A stretch of 64,000 nt of DNA from Paraburkholderia sejongensis (GCF_020880815.1 NZ_JAJITD010000003.1:186001-250000), one strand, 5' to 3'. Counted from the stretch's first letter, positions 51,004-59,389 are shown. The notes: generated from the sequence alone by a model not told the origin. Numbers and translations are program-made.

Positions 51004-51351
51004 ATGGACATCAAGCGCTATGGGGTGGGCGACCGGATGAGTCAGATGGTCGTGGTCGGCGGGCTGGCATTCATTGCCGGCCAGGTTGCCGGCGACAGCA
51101 GTCTCGACGTCGCCGGTCAGACGCGTCAGATCCTCGACAAGATCGACAGCCTGCTCGACAGCGTCGGCGCGGACAAACGGCGGATCGTGTCGGCCAGCAT
51201 CTGGCTAGCCGACTACCGCAGCTTCGCGGAGATGAACCGGGTCTGGGATGCATGGGTGCCCAAAGGCGACGCGCCGGCGCGCGCGTGCGTGGAATCGAAG
51301 CTCGCGTTTCCCGAGTACACAGTGGAAATCGCGGCGATAGCGGCCCTATAG
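51004..51351 (+). CDS. RidA family protein
   Basis: A 115-residue RidA-fold protein beginning 'MDIKRYGVGDRMSQMVVVGG'. Conserved segments include 'AFIAGQVAGDSSLDVAGQTR', 'IVSASIWLADYRSFAEMNRV' and the C-terminal 'PARACVESKLAFPEYTVEI', which carries the R-x-C-V-E variant of the catalytic arginine motif. In amino-acid-oxidising operons RidA-type proteins hydrolyse the imine released by the oxidase, which fits the FAD enzyme encoded next. GACGGAGG precedes ATG 51004. Confidence 0.9.
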   Translation: MDIKRYGVGDRMSQMVVVGGLAFIAGQVAGDSSLDVAGQTRQILDKIDSLLDSVGADKRRIVSASIWLADYRSFAEMNRVWDAWVPKGDAPARACVESKLAFPEYTVEIAAIAAL

Positions 51352-51362
51352 GAGCGAGGCGG

Positions 51363-52607
51363 ATGAAAACGGTCGTTCTGGGCGGCGGCATCGTTGGTGT
51401 GACCACAGCTTATTTCCTCGCGAAAGCAGGCGACGAAGTCGTCGTGGTCGATCGATGCGAAGGCGTCGCGCTCGAAACCAGTTTTGCCAATGCGGGTTTG
51501 ATCGCGCCGGGCCACTCGTACACGTGGGCGTCGCCGCGTGCGCCGAAGATCCTGCTGAAGTCGCTGTTTGCGGAAGGGCAGGCGTTGCGGCTGAAGTTGA
51601 ACGCGGACTGGCGGATGTGGGCCTGGTGCTGGCTGTTCCTGCGCAACTGCACGGTGGAACGTTCGCGTCTGAACACGTCGCGCAAGGTGCGCCTGTGCCG
51701 CTATTCGCAGCAATTGCTGCAGCGGGCAACCGAGGACGAGCGGCTGACATATGACCGCATCAGCGGCGGCCTGCTGTATCTGTATCGCGATCCTGCGTCG
51801 TTCGAGCGTGGCGTGTCGAACATGTCGATTCTGGCCGACAGCGGGCTGCCGCTCGTGACGCTGGACCGGCGCGCGGTGATTGCGCGGGAACCGGCGCTCG
51901 CGGCTTCGGCGAGCAGCATAGAAGGTGCGATCTACTGCCCGTCCGACGAAAGCGGTGACGCGCATTTGTTCACTCGCGAACTCGAACGGCGGTGCCGGGA
52001 ACTGGGTGTCGAATTCCAGTTGGGCACGACGATCCACGAGGTGCGCGCGAGCGCGGACCGGATCGACTATGTCGACACATCGCGAGGCCGAGTGAGCGGC
52101 GATCGTTACGTACTCGCGCTCGGTTCATATTCGCCGTTCCTCGCCCGCCGGCTCGGCTATCGTCTGCCGGTCTACCCGGTCAAGGGCTATTCGGTCACGC
52201 TGCCGATCGACGCGTCGCACGAGCCGCCGACGCTCGGTGGCGTCGAGGAGAACCAACTGGTCGCATGGGCGCGCTTCGGGCAACGCTTGCGGCTGACGGC
52301 GACAGCGGAGTTCTGCGGCTACGACACGAATCACTCGCCGGCGGATTTCTCGCACATGCTGCAGACGTCGAAGGCGCTGTTTCCGAACGGCGCGGATTAT
52401 CAGCGCCCGTCGTACTGGGCGGGCCTGCGGCCAATGACGCCTGAAGGCACGCCGCTGATCGGCCCGACCCGGCATCGCAACCTGTTCTTCAACACGGGGC
52501 ACGGCCATATGGGCTGGACCATGTCGTGCGGCACCGCGAAGATACTCGTCGACCTGATGAGCGGCCGACGCCCGGAAATCGATATCACAGGGATGACACT
52601 GCAGTGA
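51363..52607 (+). CDS. DadA-like FAD-dependent D-amino-acid dehydrogenase/oxidoreductase
   Basis: A 414-residue flavoenzyme of the DAO family. The dinucleotide fold is at the N-terminus ('VVLGGGIVGVTTAYFLAKAG') with the ribose-binding Asp in 'VVVVDRCEG'. 'ETSFANAGLIAPGHSYTWAS' closely follows DadA proteins, as do the C-terminal 'YWAGLRPMTPEGTPLIGPT' and 'NTGHGHMGWTMSCG'. Expected reaction: oxidation of a D-amino acid or a secondary amine to an imine, passing electrons to the respiratory chain. ATG 51363 with AGGAGCGAGG. Its stop overlaps the next GTG start. Confidence 0.9.
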   Translation: MKTVVLGGGIVGVTTAYFLAKAGDEVVVVDRCEGVALETSFANAGLIAPGHSYTWASPRAPKILLKSLFAEGQALRLKLNADWRMWAWCWLFLRNCTVERSRLNTSRKVRLCRYSQQLLQRATEDERLTYDRISGGLLYLYRDPASFERGVSNMSILADSGLPLVTLDRRAVIAREPALAASASSIEGAIYCPSDESGDAHLFTRELERRCRELGVEFQLGTTIHEVRASADRIDYVDTSRGRVSGDRYVLALGSYSPFLARRLGYRLPVYPVKGYSVTLPIDASHEPPTLGGVEENQLVAWARFGQRLRLTATAEFCGYDTNHSPADFSHMLQTSKALFPNGADYQRPSYWAGLRPMTPEGTPLIGPTRHRNLFFNTGHGHMGWTMSCGTAKILVDLMSGRRPEIDITGMTLQ

Positions 52608-53395
52608 GCGAACTTCAATCGAGCATTATCGAGTCTCCTCCGGGCGCATACGCGCGCTTCGGTTTCTCGCTGGACGACGGGATCGCGGGGCGCGCGGCGA
52701 TCGGCCTCGTCGTGCTGGCAACCGATCATACGATCGAGTTCGAATGGCGGAACATGCTGTCGCTCGACGGTGTGGCGTTCTACGAAAGCCGGGTTGCCAA
52801 TTCGGCCGAGATCACAGCTGAGACGCTCGCCGAGATGGATGGCCGGATCGCGCCGGCAGTCCAGCTGATCCGGCCGGGCGAGCATCTCGATGTGGTCGCG
52901 TTCGGTTGCACGTCGGCTTCGATGGTGCTGGGCGAGGAGCGGGTGTTCGAACGTATCCGCGAGGCGCGCCCGGGTGTCGCCTGCACGACGCCTATCACCG
53001 CTGCGCGCATCGCGCTCGACGCGCTCGGCGCCCGGCGGGTGGCGTTGCTGACACCGTATGAGCGGCCGATCAACGACGCGATGAGCCATTATCTGAAGGC
53101 GCGCGGTGTCGACGTCGTCAGTGTCGGCTCGTTCGAGCATCGCGACGACAACGAAGTGGCCCGCATCGATCGCGCGTCGCTCGAATACGCGGTACTCGAA
53201 CTGGGACGCGATCCGCACGTCGACGCGGTATTCGTTTCCTGCACGAGTCTGCGGCTCGTCGACGCCATCGCCGGGATCGAAACAAAGCTCGGCAAGCCGG
53301 TTTTGTCGAGTAATCATGCCCTGGCATGGCATGCGTTGCGGCTCGGCGGCGTCGAAGACCGCTTGCCGCGGTTTGGCCGGCTATTTACGATCTGA
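52604..53395 (+). CDS. Asp/Glu racemase superfamily enzyme (maleate isomerase-like)
   Basis: A 263-residue enzyme with the two facing catalytic cysteines of the family, C102 ('AFGCTSASMVLG') and C213 ('FVSCTSLRLVDA'). The segment 'TPITAARIALDALGARRVAL' is most like maleate cis-trans isomerases and arylmalonate-decarboxylase relatives. It may racemise an amino acid or isomerise an unsaturated diacid; sequence alone does not decide. It starts at GTG 52604, overlapping the DadA-like stop (GTGA), so it belongs to that pathway. Confidence 0.85.
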   Translation: MSELQSSIIESPPGAYARFGFSLDDGIAGRAAIGLVVLATDHTIEFEWRNMLSLDGVAFYESRVANSAEITAETLAEMDGRIAPAVQLIRPGEHLDVVAFGCTSASMVLGEERVFERIREARPGVACTTPITAARIALDALGARRVALLTPYERPINDAMSHYLKARGVDVVSVGSFEHRDDNEVARIDRASLEYAVLELGRDPHVDAVFVSCTSLRLVDAIAGIETKLGKPVLSSNHALAWHALRLGGVEDRLPRFGRLFTI

Positions 53396-53476
53396 ACGAA
53401 TGCGCAGGCGGCGGCCAGCGGGCGGCCGGCACGCGCAATCGATAATGAGCTGTAGCGAAATGAACCAGGAGACACG

Positions 53477-54190
53477 ATGGCTGCGAATTCCGTGATGGTG
53501 CGCCCGGGGGCGCGGGAAAACAGCGCGCCCAAGCGGGCAGGACTGACGGTAAACGAGATTTACGAGCAGTTGAAGCAGATGGCGGTGCTGTACAAGATCC
53601 GCCCCGGCGAGCGGGTCAACGAACTCGAACTGGCGGAGCGCTTCGACGTCAGCCGTACGCCGATCCGCGAGGCGCTTAACCGGCTGGTCGCGGAGAACCT
53701 GTTGACCTTCGTGCCGAATCGGGGTTTTTTCATTCGGGAACTGGATGGGAAAGAAGTGTTCGATCTTTTCGAGTTGCGCCGCACGATCGAATCGACCGCG
53801 GTGATGCTGGCTTGCGAACGGGCGTCGGACAACGACATCAAGACGTTGCGCAGGTCGTGGAAGCAGGTGATGAAGAGCGCGGAGCGGATGCGCTCCGACG
53901 AGCTCGTCGTCAAGGACGAGGCGTTTCACCTGGAGCTGGCCGCGCTGTCGGGCAACGCGGAAATCGGCCGGGTGCTTCAGGGTATCAACGCGCGGATCCA
54001 CTACGTGCGATGGGTGGATGTCGACCAGCGGCGCAACGAGGCGTTCACCGAGCATCTGCATATCCTCGATGCGCTGGCGGCGCGCGATGTCGAGCGCTGC
54101 ATGGCGCTGACGGATACGCATATCCGCTGGCGAATGGAAGAGATCACGCGCGTCGTGCACGCGAGCGTGATCAAGCTGTACGCGAAATAA
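53477..54190 (+). CDS. GntR/FCD-family transcriptional regulator
   Basis: A 237-residue regulator. The winged helix ('RVNELELAERFDVSRTPIRE') is followed by an FCD effector domain (~95-225) whose metal/ligand residues include the D in 'DEAFHLELAAL' and histidines in 'HLHILDAL' and 'HIRWRM'. It lies 81 bases after the racemase-family gene in the same direction and is the likely repressor of the divergent importer/catabolic genes. Two GntR-type palindromes occur in that promoter region. Confidence 0.92.
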   Translation: MAANSVMVRPGARENSAPKRAGLTVNEIYEQLKQMAVLYKIRPGERVNELELAERFDVSRTPIREALNRLVAENLLTFVPNRGFFIRELDGKEVFDLFELRRTIESTAVMLACERASDNDIKTLRRSWKQVMKSAERMRSDELVVKDEAFHLELAALSGNAEIGRVLQGINARIHYVRWVDVDQRRNEAFTEHLHILDALAARDVERCMALTDTHIRWRMEEITRVVHASVIKLYAK

Positions 54191-54197
54191 CGGCCGG

Positions 54198-54234
54198 GCT
54201 GCGGGGCTTCCACACAAGGCGGAAGCGCCGCAGC
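54198..54234 (+). terminator. Strong hairpin after the GntR gene
   Basis: Two 14-base arms (GCTGCGGGGCTTCC and GGAAGCGCCGCAGC) pair at 13 of 14 positions around a 9-base loop, 8 bases after the stop. No T-tract follows, so it may be a Rho-independent-like or mRNA-stabilising end. Confidence 0.65.
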
Positions 54235-54333
54235 GCACCGCGCCGGTACGGGACGCAGTCGATCGACAGGAGGACGGGCTCGCCCGCAGGTATGGGGCGA
54301 GAGACCATCATCTCTTCGCAACGAGGCGCCGTC

Positions 54334-55218
54334 ATGAAGCATGGCACATTGATCACGCTTTACAAACCGACCCAGGAGCAGGTCGATCATCTGGTGGATT
54401 TGCCGCGATTGAGCCCTGTGGTCGTGGCTGTCGATAATTCCCCGTATGTGGATCAGCAACTGCACACGCGCCTAACAGCACATGGCGTCGACGTGCTCGC
54501 CAACCGGAATCGTGGCGGCATTGCCGGGGCATTCAATGCGGGTGTTCGGTTTCTGATCGATCGCGGCTGCGATGTCTTTTTCATTTTCGACCAGGACTCC
54601 TATATTCCGGACGACTATTTCGACCGCATGCTGGAAGGATGCGCCGCGGTGGGCGATCCGCGCTTCCTGGTCGGGCCGCGAATATTCAACCTGAACTTCA
54701 ACCGCGACCTGCCGCTCTTCACGGTGCGCCGCTGGTCGGCGCAGATCAAGCGGATCAACGACGGCGCGCACGGCCTTTTGCGCTGCTCGGTGATCATCTC
54801 GTCGGGAACCGCCATCTCGCTGCAAGCGTACCGGGAGCTCGGGCAGTTCCGCGAGGACTTTTTCATCGACCACGTCGACGCCGAATACTGCATGCGCGCG
54901 CAGGCTCACGGCGTGCCGGTGTGTGTGAACGCGGACGTGTCGCTACCGCATGAACTCGGCAAGCCGCCGGCGCACCGGCATTGGCCGCAAGTCGATATCT
55001 TCGATCAGAGCGCGTTGCGCCACTATTACGCTGCCCGCAATTGCATTCTGGTGGCGCGCGACTATTGGCGCCGCTATCCGGCAATGTTGCTGATCAATCT
55101 GATCACGTTGAAGCATGTCGCGTTCGTGTTGCTTCATGCCACGGAAAAGCGCACGAAACTGCAGGCGATCCTGTGCGGCGTAGCCGACGGGTTGCGTGGA
55201 CGGTTCGGTCGGGTCTGA
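54334..55218 (+). CDS. Family 2 glycosyltransferase, rhamnosyltransferase-like
   Basis: A 294-residue GT-A enzyme. The nucleotide-sugar/metal motif D-x-D appears as 'FIFDQDSYIPDDYFDRML', and the acceptor region as 'FREDFFIDHVDAEYCMRAQA'. This pattern matches dTDP-rhamnosyltransferases of surface-polysaccharide loci. C-terminal hydrophobic stretches may associate with the membrane. ATG 54334 is weakly preceded by an SD-like site. It is an outlier here, with no other sugar genes around, and might be a solitary surface-modifying enzyme. A small hairpin (55225-55243) follows. Confidence 0.85.
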   Translation: MKHGTLITLYKPTQEQVDHLVDLPRLSPVVVAVDNSPYVDQQLHTRLTAHGVDVLANRNRGGIAGAFNAGVRFLIDRGCDVFFIFDQDSYIPDDYFDRMLEGCAAVGDPRFLVGPRIFNLNFNRDLPLFTVRRWSAQIKRINDGAHGLLRCSVIISSGTAISLQAYRELGQFREDFFIDHVDAEYCMRAQAHGVPVCVNADVSLPHELGKPPAHRHWPQVDIFDQSALRHYYAARNCILVARDYWRRYPAMLLINLITLKHVAFVLLHATEKRTKLQAILCGVADGLRGRFGRV

Positions 55219-55323
55219 GGTTCGCGGGAACTGTTCTTTCCCGTCGTGCACCTTCAACGCGATATTTGATCGATGCGATTTCGTAGATAGATCCGGAATG
55301 CTAATTACAGATAAGGAGCCGTA

Positions 55324-56259
55324 ATGAACCGAGTGTCACCCGGCGCACGCCGTTACACAGGGGCGTATTCCGTAGCTCCGACGATCTTCACCGAACAGGG
55401 CAATCTCGATCTCGAGGGGCAGAAACGCTGCATCGATTTCATCATCGACGCCGGTGCGGATGGTCTTTGCATTCTCGCGAACTACTCGGAGCAGTTTTCC
55501 CTGTCCGACCCCGAACGCGAGCGTCTGACCGCGACGATACTCGACCATGTGGCCGGGCGCGTGCCGGTGATTGTGACCACGACGCATTTCAACCCGCGCA
55601 TCTGCGCGGAGCGCAGCCATGACGCACAGGCGCGTGGCGCGGCCATGGTCATGATCATGCCGCCGTATCACGGCGCCACGATCCGGTGCGGCGAAGCGGC
55701 GATCCATGCGTTCTTCAGCGATGTATCGGAACACATCGAAATCCCCATCATGTATCAGGATGCGCCGATGAGCGGTACTCAGGTGTCGGCTGCGTTTCTT
55801 GCGCGGATGGCCCACGAGATTCCCAACCTTCGCTACTTCAAGATCGAAGTACCCCAGTCGGCCGCCAAGCTGCGCGAACTGATCGAGCTGGGCGGCGACG
55901 CCATCGAAGGGCCGTGGGACGGCGAAGAAGCGATCACGCTGCTCGCGGATCTCGACGCGGGCGCGACCGGCAGTGTGCTGGGAGCCGGTTACCCGGACGG
56001 CTTGCAGCCGATCATTCGCGAATACCTGGCGGGCAATCGCGAGGAGGCGGTGCGTGTCTACGAGAAATGGCTGCCGTTGATCAACTTCGAGAATCGCCAG
56101 TCTGGCCTCATGGCGTGCAAGGCTTTAATGAAGGAGGGCGGCATTATCGCCTGCGACGCGCCGCGCCGGCCGCTGACGCCGCTTCATCCGGCTACCCGGC
56201 AGAGCCTTGTCGAGATCGCCCGGCGCCTCGACGCACTTGTGCTGCGCTGGGCTCACTAG
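55324..56259 (+). CDS. DapA/NAL-superfamily aldolase or dehydratase
   Basis: A 311-residue TIM-barrel class I (Schiff-base) enzyme. The lysine is K173 ('LRYFKIEVPQSAAKL') and the catalytic tyrosine is Y144 ('IPIMYQDAPMSG'). The substrate-carboxylate loop departs from true DapA ('ANYSEQFSLSDPERERL' instead of GTTGE), resembling the sugar-acid dehydratase/aldolase branch such as 2-keto-3-deoxy-L-arabonate dehydratase. It may act on a 2-oxo acid from the neighbouring pathway. ATAAGGAG precedes the ATG. Confidence 0.87.
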   Translation: MNRVSPGARRYTGAYSVAPTIFTEQGNLDLEGQKRCIDFIIDAGADGLCILANYSEQFSLSDPERERLTATILDHVAGRVPVIVTTTHFNPRICAERSHDAQARGAAMVMIMPPYHGATIRCGEAAIHAFFSDVSEHIEIPIMYQDAPMSGTQVSAAFLARMAHEIPNLRYFKIEVPQSAAKLRELIELGGDAIEGPWDGEEAITLLADLDAGATGSVLGAGYPDGLQPIIREYLAGNREEAVRVYEKWLPLINFENRQSGLMACKALMKEGGIIACDAPRRPLTPLHPATRQSLVEIARRLDALVLRWAH

Positions 56260-56622
56260 GTCTCGCAACCCGCCGCTGCTGGACGAGCCGTGCCGCTCGA
56301 CGGCAGGATGAAGGTGCCCGACACGCCCGGCTTCGGCGGGCGGCTGAATCCAGCGTTATACGCCCAGCGGCTGTATGCACGTCGATCGCGGCTCGTGACA
56401 AGCCACAGGAGGGGCATCCATGCTGCTCAAGGACAAGGCATGGAAGTCAATTTTGCACGGGGCGTTCCGCGTTGCGCAGGCGGCGGCGAAACAGATGGTC
56501 CGGCCAATCTGCAATGAGCGAGAACGGCCCGCGACACAATGGCCCGCTTGCGTCTTAAAACTTGTGCTCGATCATCTGTTTTGTTGTAATCGTTGGCTCC
56601 CGCAACGAAGAAGGTGAGAACG
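56260..56622. other. 363-bp gene-poor stretch with a possible enzyme remnant and the cassette 3 leader
   Basis: No intact gene is seen. Just after the DapA-like stop and in the same frame, 'MKVPDTPGFGGRLNPALYA' (from 56308) resembles the C-terminal end of enolase-superfamily sugar-acid dehydratases ('PDxPGLG'). It could be a trace of a deleted partner gene, but the evidence is thin. From 56533 on the sequence is the leader of cassette 3, similar to 43349-43438. Confidence 0.4.
56580..56597 (+). promoter_or_regulatory. Conserved 18-bp leader motif, cassette 3
   Basis: Identical to 43396-43413 and 44301-44318, 25 bases before the ATG of the toxin remnant. Upstream similarity with cassette 1 extends about 45 bases further. 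Confidence 0.65.
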
Positions 56623-56739
56623 ATGGTGTGGATATACAAACAGGCGACCGCGTCCAATGGCTGTATCGTTCTTAAAATGATCTGGAGGAGAAAGATCTGG
56701 AACAGCGGCGACAGATTACTCAAGGTGGAGCATCCATGA
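56623..56739 (+). pseudogene. Tlde1-like toxin with in-frame internal deletion (cassette 3)
   Basis: A 38-codon frame joins the toxin N-terminus ('WIYKQAT') to its C-terminus ('ASNGCIVL...IWNSGDRLLKVEHP'). Relative to the intact toxin, 84 codons (the equivalent of 43466-43717) are missing, including the catalytic His, while the Cys motif SNGC remains. Frame, ribosome site and the ATGA overlap with the immunity gene are retained. No toxic activity is expected; it may act only as a leader peptide for translation of the immunity gene. Confidence 0.85.
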
Positions 56740-57140
56740 AACGCGCCTTTGCAGCCTTGCTTCTATCGCTCCCCGCGTTATGTCTGGCCGAACTCAAACC
56801 CAAAACCTTTCCACCATGCGACAACTGGCCGACCAGGCTCGCCGAGGGGCAATTAAAAAGAAATGGAATCCTCGGCAATATCGACGATTCCAGAACCCGT
56901 GCGGTACTCGTCTCGAACGAGAAAATCGGCAAGTATGAGGACGGCCAGCAGATGTGGCGTCAGGTCTATCACATTACCTTTCACGATAAAAGCGGCAGAG
57001 TTATCGACGTGATGACTGTGAGCGACGCAGGTGAATTCGAATGTTCGCTAACTGGTGCAGACGTATTCGTCGTTACACAACACTATCCTTCGGAGGAGCA
57101 TCTTATTAAAGGACTCGACTACTCCGGCAAAAAGCGCTGA
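56736..57140 (+). CDS. Probable periplasmic immunity protein, copy 3 (orphan)
   Basis: A 134-residue paralogue of the two proteins at 43804 and 44380. Signal peptide 'KRAFAALLLSLPALCLA', then 'PPCDNWPTRLAEGQLK', 'VSNEKIGKYEDGQQMWRQVY', 'HITFHDKSGRVIDV' and 'FECSLTGADVFVVTQHYPS'. The ATG at 56736 overlaps the stop of the shortened toxin frame. The three copies differ mostly in the N-terminal third and at scattered surface positions, consistent with protection against different toxin variants. Confidence 0.8.
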   Translation: MKRAFAALLLSLPALCLAELKPKTFPPCDNWPTRLAEGQLKRNGILGNIDDSRTRAVLVSNEKIGKYEDGQQMWRQVYHITFHDKSGRVIDVMTVSDAGEFECSLTGADVFVVTQHYPSEEHLIKGLDYSGKKR

Positions 57141-57215
57141 CCCGCAAGCTTCGGCCCGCGTCGCTGACCCGCCTCGTCGCGCCGCGAGCCGTCCGCGGGT
57201 CGCTACCGTCCCGTC

Positions 57216-58724
57216 TCAGTTCACGTCCTTGTCATCCCCGGAGCGCTTCCGCGCTTGAGCTTGCGACCCAACCGGAGGCTCTTCCTGTCCAAACGGAGCT
57301 TGCCCGCCAGCACCGCCTTCCAACTGATGCATCAACGTCGGCGACAGAAAACACCCCATTACCGCCGACAGAATGATAAAAATCGCCGCCGCGTCGATCA
57401 GGAACCCGAACCGCACGAAGATATAAAAGCAGCACAGCACGTTAAGCAGGTGCAGCGACACGCCGACCACCGCGAGCCCCCTCGGCACCGCCTTCATGAA
57501 CGCCGGCAGCCGCGTGCCCTTGCGCGGTACGTACCAGACGATCAGCAGCCCGAACACTATGATGAAGCCGGTCTCCGCCCATTTCAGCCACGTCGGGCGG
57601 CGCAGGAAACGGCCTTCGAAGATCGTCTCGATGACCTGCGCCTGAATTTCGATCCCCGGCACGAGTTCGCCGAGCGGTGTCGTGCGCATGTCCGTCACGC
57701 CGGCGCCTGTCAGGCCGACCAGTACGAGTTTGTCGCGAAAGCGTTGCGGATCGACCGTGCGTTGCAGGACCTCGCGCGCCGACACGTAGCGGGCCAGCGT
57801 CGAGTGAATCGACGCGAAATGCAGCCAGATGTCCCCGCCGGGTTGCGTCGGCACCAGCGCATCCGCGACGCCGACCGTCTGCACGCCCGAGCGGTCGGTG
57901 TAGACATCGATGGCCGGCGACCCGGTCGCGACGCGCAGCATTTCGATCGGCAGACTCGGCACCAGTTTGTCGCCGAGTCCCATTACCAAAGGCAAATGCC
58001 GGACCACGCCCTGTTCCAACGCGACGCTCAGCAGCGCCTGTCCATGCGCGGCCGCTTGCAGCATCGGCAGGCTCGCGAGCACATAGTCGAAGCGCGGCAC
58101 GCGGCCGAGCGTACCGTTGCCGTGCAGCCGGATCGGCGCGCTGCGCAGCGAGGTGCGGGTCTCGACCGCGGGATGATCGAGCGCGGCCGCGCCGAGGATC
58201 GTCGGCGCCGCGTGCAACGACGCGGCGAGAATCTCGTCGTGCGTCGGCAGCGCGCGCAACGCGGCGGCGAGTGCGGTGGTGCCGGGCGGCAAATTGTCGG
58301 CGACGCGCTCGGGAGAGGTCTGGTCCGGCTCCGGCATATAGATGTCGAGTCCGATCGCCAGCGGTTTCTGCGCCGCGATCGCATCGATCAGACCGGCGAG
58401 GCGGTTGCGCGGCCACGGCCACTGTCCGACGGCCGCGAGTGTTTCCTCGTCGATTTCGACGATGATCACCGGCTGCGCGTCCGGCACGCGCGGATAGTGA
58501 CGCTGATACTGATCGAACAGCAGCTGCCGCGCCGACTTGAACGAGTCGGGCAGTGCTTCGTCGACCGTATCGACAAACGACGGGCGCGCAATGTCACTCG
58601 GCCATTCGCTGATCAGATTCAGCAGACTCAGGCCCCCCAGCATGATCAACGCGATCGGTCGCCCCTGCATCGCTTTCAGCAGTCTGCCGATGCGCGCGTG
58701 CCGGAGATCGTGGAAGCGTTTCAT
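57216..58724 (-). CDS. CHASE2-domain membrane protein without an output domain
   Basis: A 502-residue membrane protein. After one N-terminal membrane segment ('IALIMLGGLSLLNLI') comes a large periplasmic CHASE2 sensor (~55-385), with typical 'VIIVEIDEETLAAVGQWPWP' and 'LVLVGLTGAGVTDMRTTPLG', followed by three C-terminal membrane segments and a short polar tail. CHASE2 is normally joined to a cyclase, kinase or phosphatase; none is present, and the protein ends after the last segment. ATG 58724 is preferred over a TTG at 58733. It is the third gene of a FecR-OmpA-CHASE2 set. Confidence 0.88.
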   Translation of the reverse strand: MKRFHDLRHARIGRLLKAMQGRPIALIMLGGLSLLNLISEWPSDIARPSFVDTVDEALPDSFKSARQLLFDQYQRHYPRVPDAQPVIIVEIDEETLAAVGQWPWPRNRLAGLIDAIAAQKPLAIGLDIYMPEPDQTSPERVADNLPPGTTALAAALRALPTHDEILAASLHAAPTILGAAALDHPAVETRTSLRSAPIRLHGNGTLGRVPRFDYVLASLPMLQAAAHGQALLSVALEQGVVRHLPLVMGLGDKLVPSLPIEMLRVATGSPAIDVYTDRSGVQTVGVADALVPTQPGGDIWLHFASIHSTLARYVSAREVLQRTVDPQRFRDKLVLVGLTGAGVTDMRTTPLGELVPGIEIQAQVIETIFEGRFLRRPTWLKWAETGFIIVFGLLIVWYVPRKGTRLPAFMKAVPRGLAVVGVSLHLLNVLCCFYIFVRFGFLIDAAAIFIILSAVMGCFLSPTLMHQLEGGAGGQAPFGQEEPPVGSQAQARKRSGDDKDVN

Positions 58725-58762
58725 CGCGGGCAAGGGCCGTCAGCGGCGCCGGGCAGCAGTGC

Positions 58763-59389
58763 TCATTGAATCGTGATGACGACCCGCCGGTTCATCCGGT
58801 TGGGCACGCCGTCCGGCGTCGGCACGAGCGGCTCGCGTTTGCCGCGCGCGGCGGTTTCGATCTGCCTGGCGGGAATGCCTTGCTTGACCAGAAACGCCGC
58901 CGCGCTCTGCGCGCGCCGCATCGACAGTCGGTCGTTGAACTCGTCCGAGCCGGCCAGATCGGTGTGACCGATCACGACGACCTGCGGCGCGGGCCAGTTC
59001 GCCAGCACCGCTTTCATCTTCTCGACGGTGGCGGGCGATTCCGGTGCGAGTTCGGTGGCGGAATCGAACAGGAAGAACAGCGTGAAGGTCTGTGGGCGCG
59101 GTGGACGCGCCGCGAGCAGAGCGCCGTAACGCGTTTGTACGGTCTGCTGACTATCGGCGGTCGCTTCGATCTTGCCGTTCTGCGCGACGTCGACGCCGGC
59201 GTAAGCCTTGTCGATCGTCTGTTCGCCTTTTGCGCTATGCACGAGAACCGCGCCGACCTTGCCGTCGGGGTCGGGCAACAGGATGATCTTGTCCGGCGGC
59301 GTGCTGCATCCGGCCAGCCAGCTCAGCGCGACGAATGCGGCCGCTGTTGCCGGCGACGCGACGCGCCCGGATCGCAGCGCGGCTTTCAA
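58763..59389 (-). CDS. OmpA-family outer-membrane lipoprotein
   Basis: A 208-residue lipoprotein: signal with lipobox 'WLAGC' (Cys near 28), a ~75-residue linker region, and a C-terminal OmpA peptidoglycan-binding domain (~100-208, 'QVVVIGHTDLAGSDEFNDRL', then 'GVPNRMNRRVVITI'). The only suitable start is TTG 59389, which overlaps the FecR stop (TTGA), so translation is probably coupled. It should anchor the outer membrane to peptidoglycan and may assist the FecR/CHASE2 partners. Confidence 0.88.
   Translation of the reverse strand: MKAALRSGRVASPATAAAFVALSWLAGCSTPPDKIILLPDPDGKVGAVLVHSAKGEQTIDKAYAGVDVAQNGKIEATADSQQTVQTRYGALLAARPPRPQTFTLFFLFDSATELAPESPATVEKMKAVLANWPAPQVVVIGHTDLAGSDEFNDRLSMRRAQSAAAFLVKQGIPARQIETAARGKREPLVPTPDGVPNRMNRRVVITIQ

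Noticed and set aside
56287..56517. A 75-codon frame after the DapA-like gene as an intact small gene
   Set aside because: It simply continues the DapA frame past its stop, lacks a ribosome site and ends in the next cassette's flank; at most its first part is a remnant.
57255..58769. A 504-codon plus-strand open frame opposite the CHASE2 gene
   Set aside because: Antisense shadow with no domain; the minus strand has a full CHASE2 sequence.
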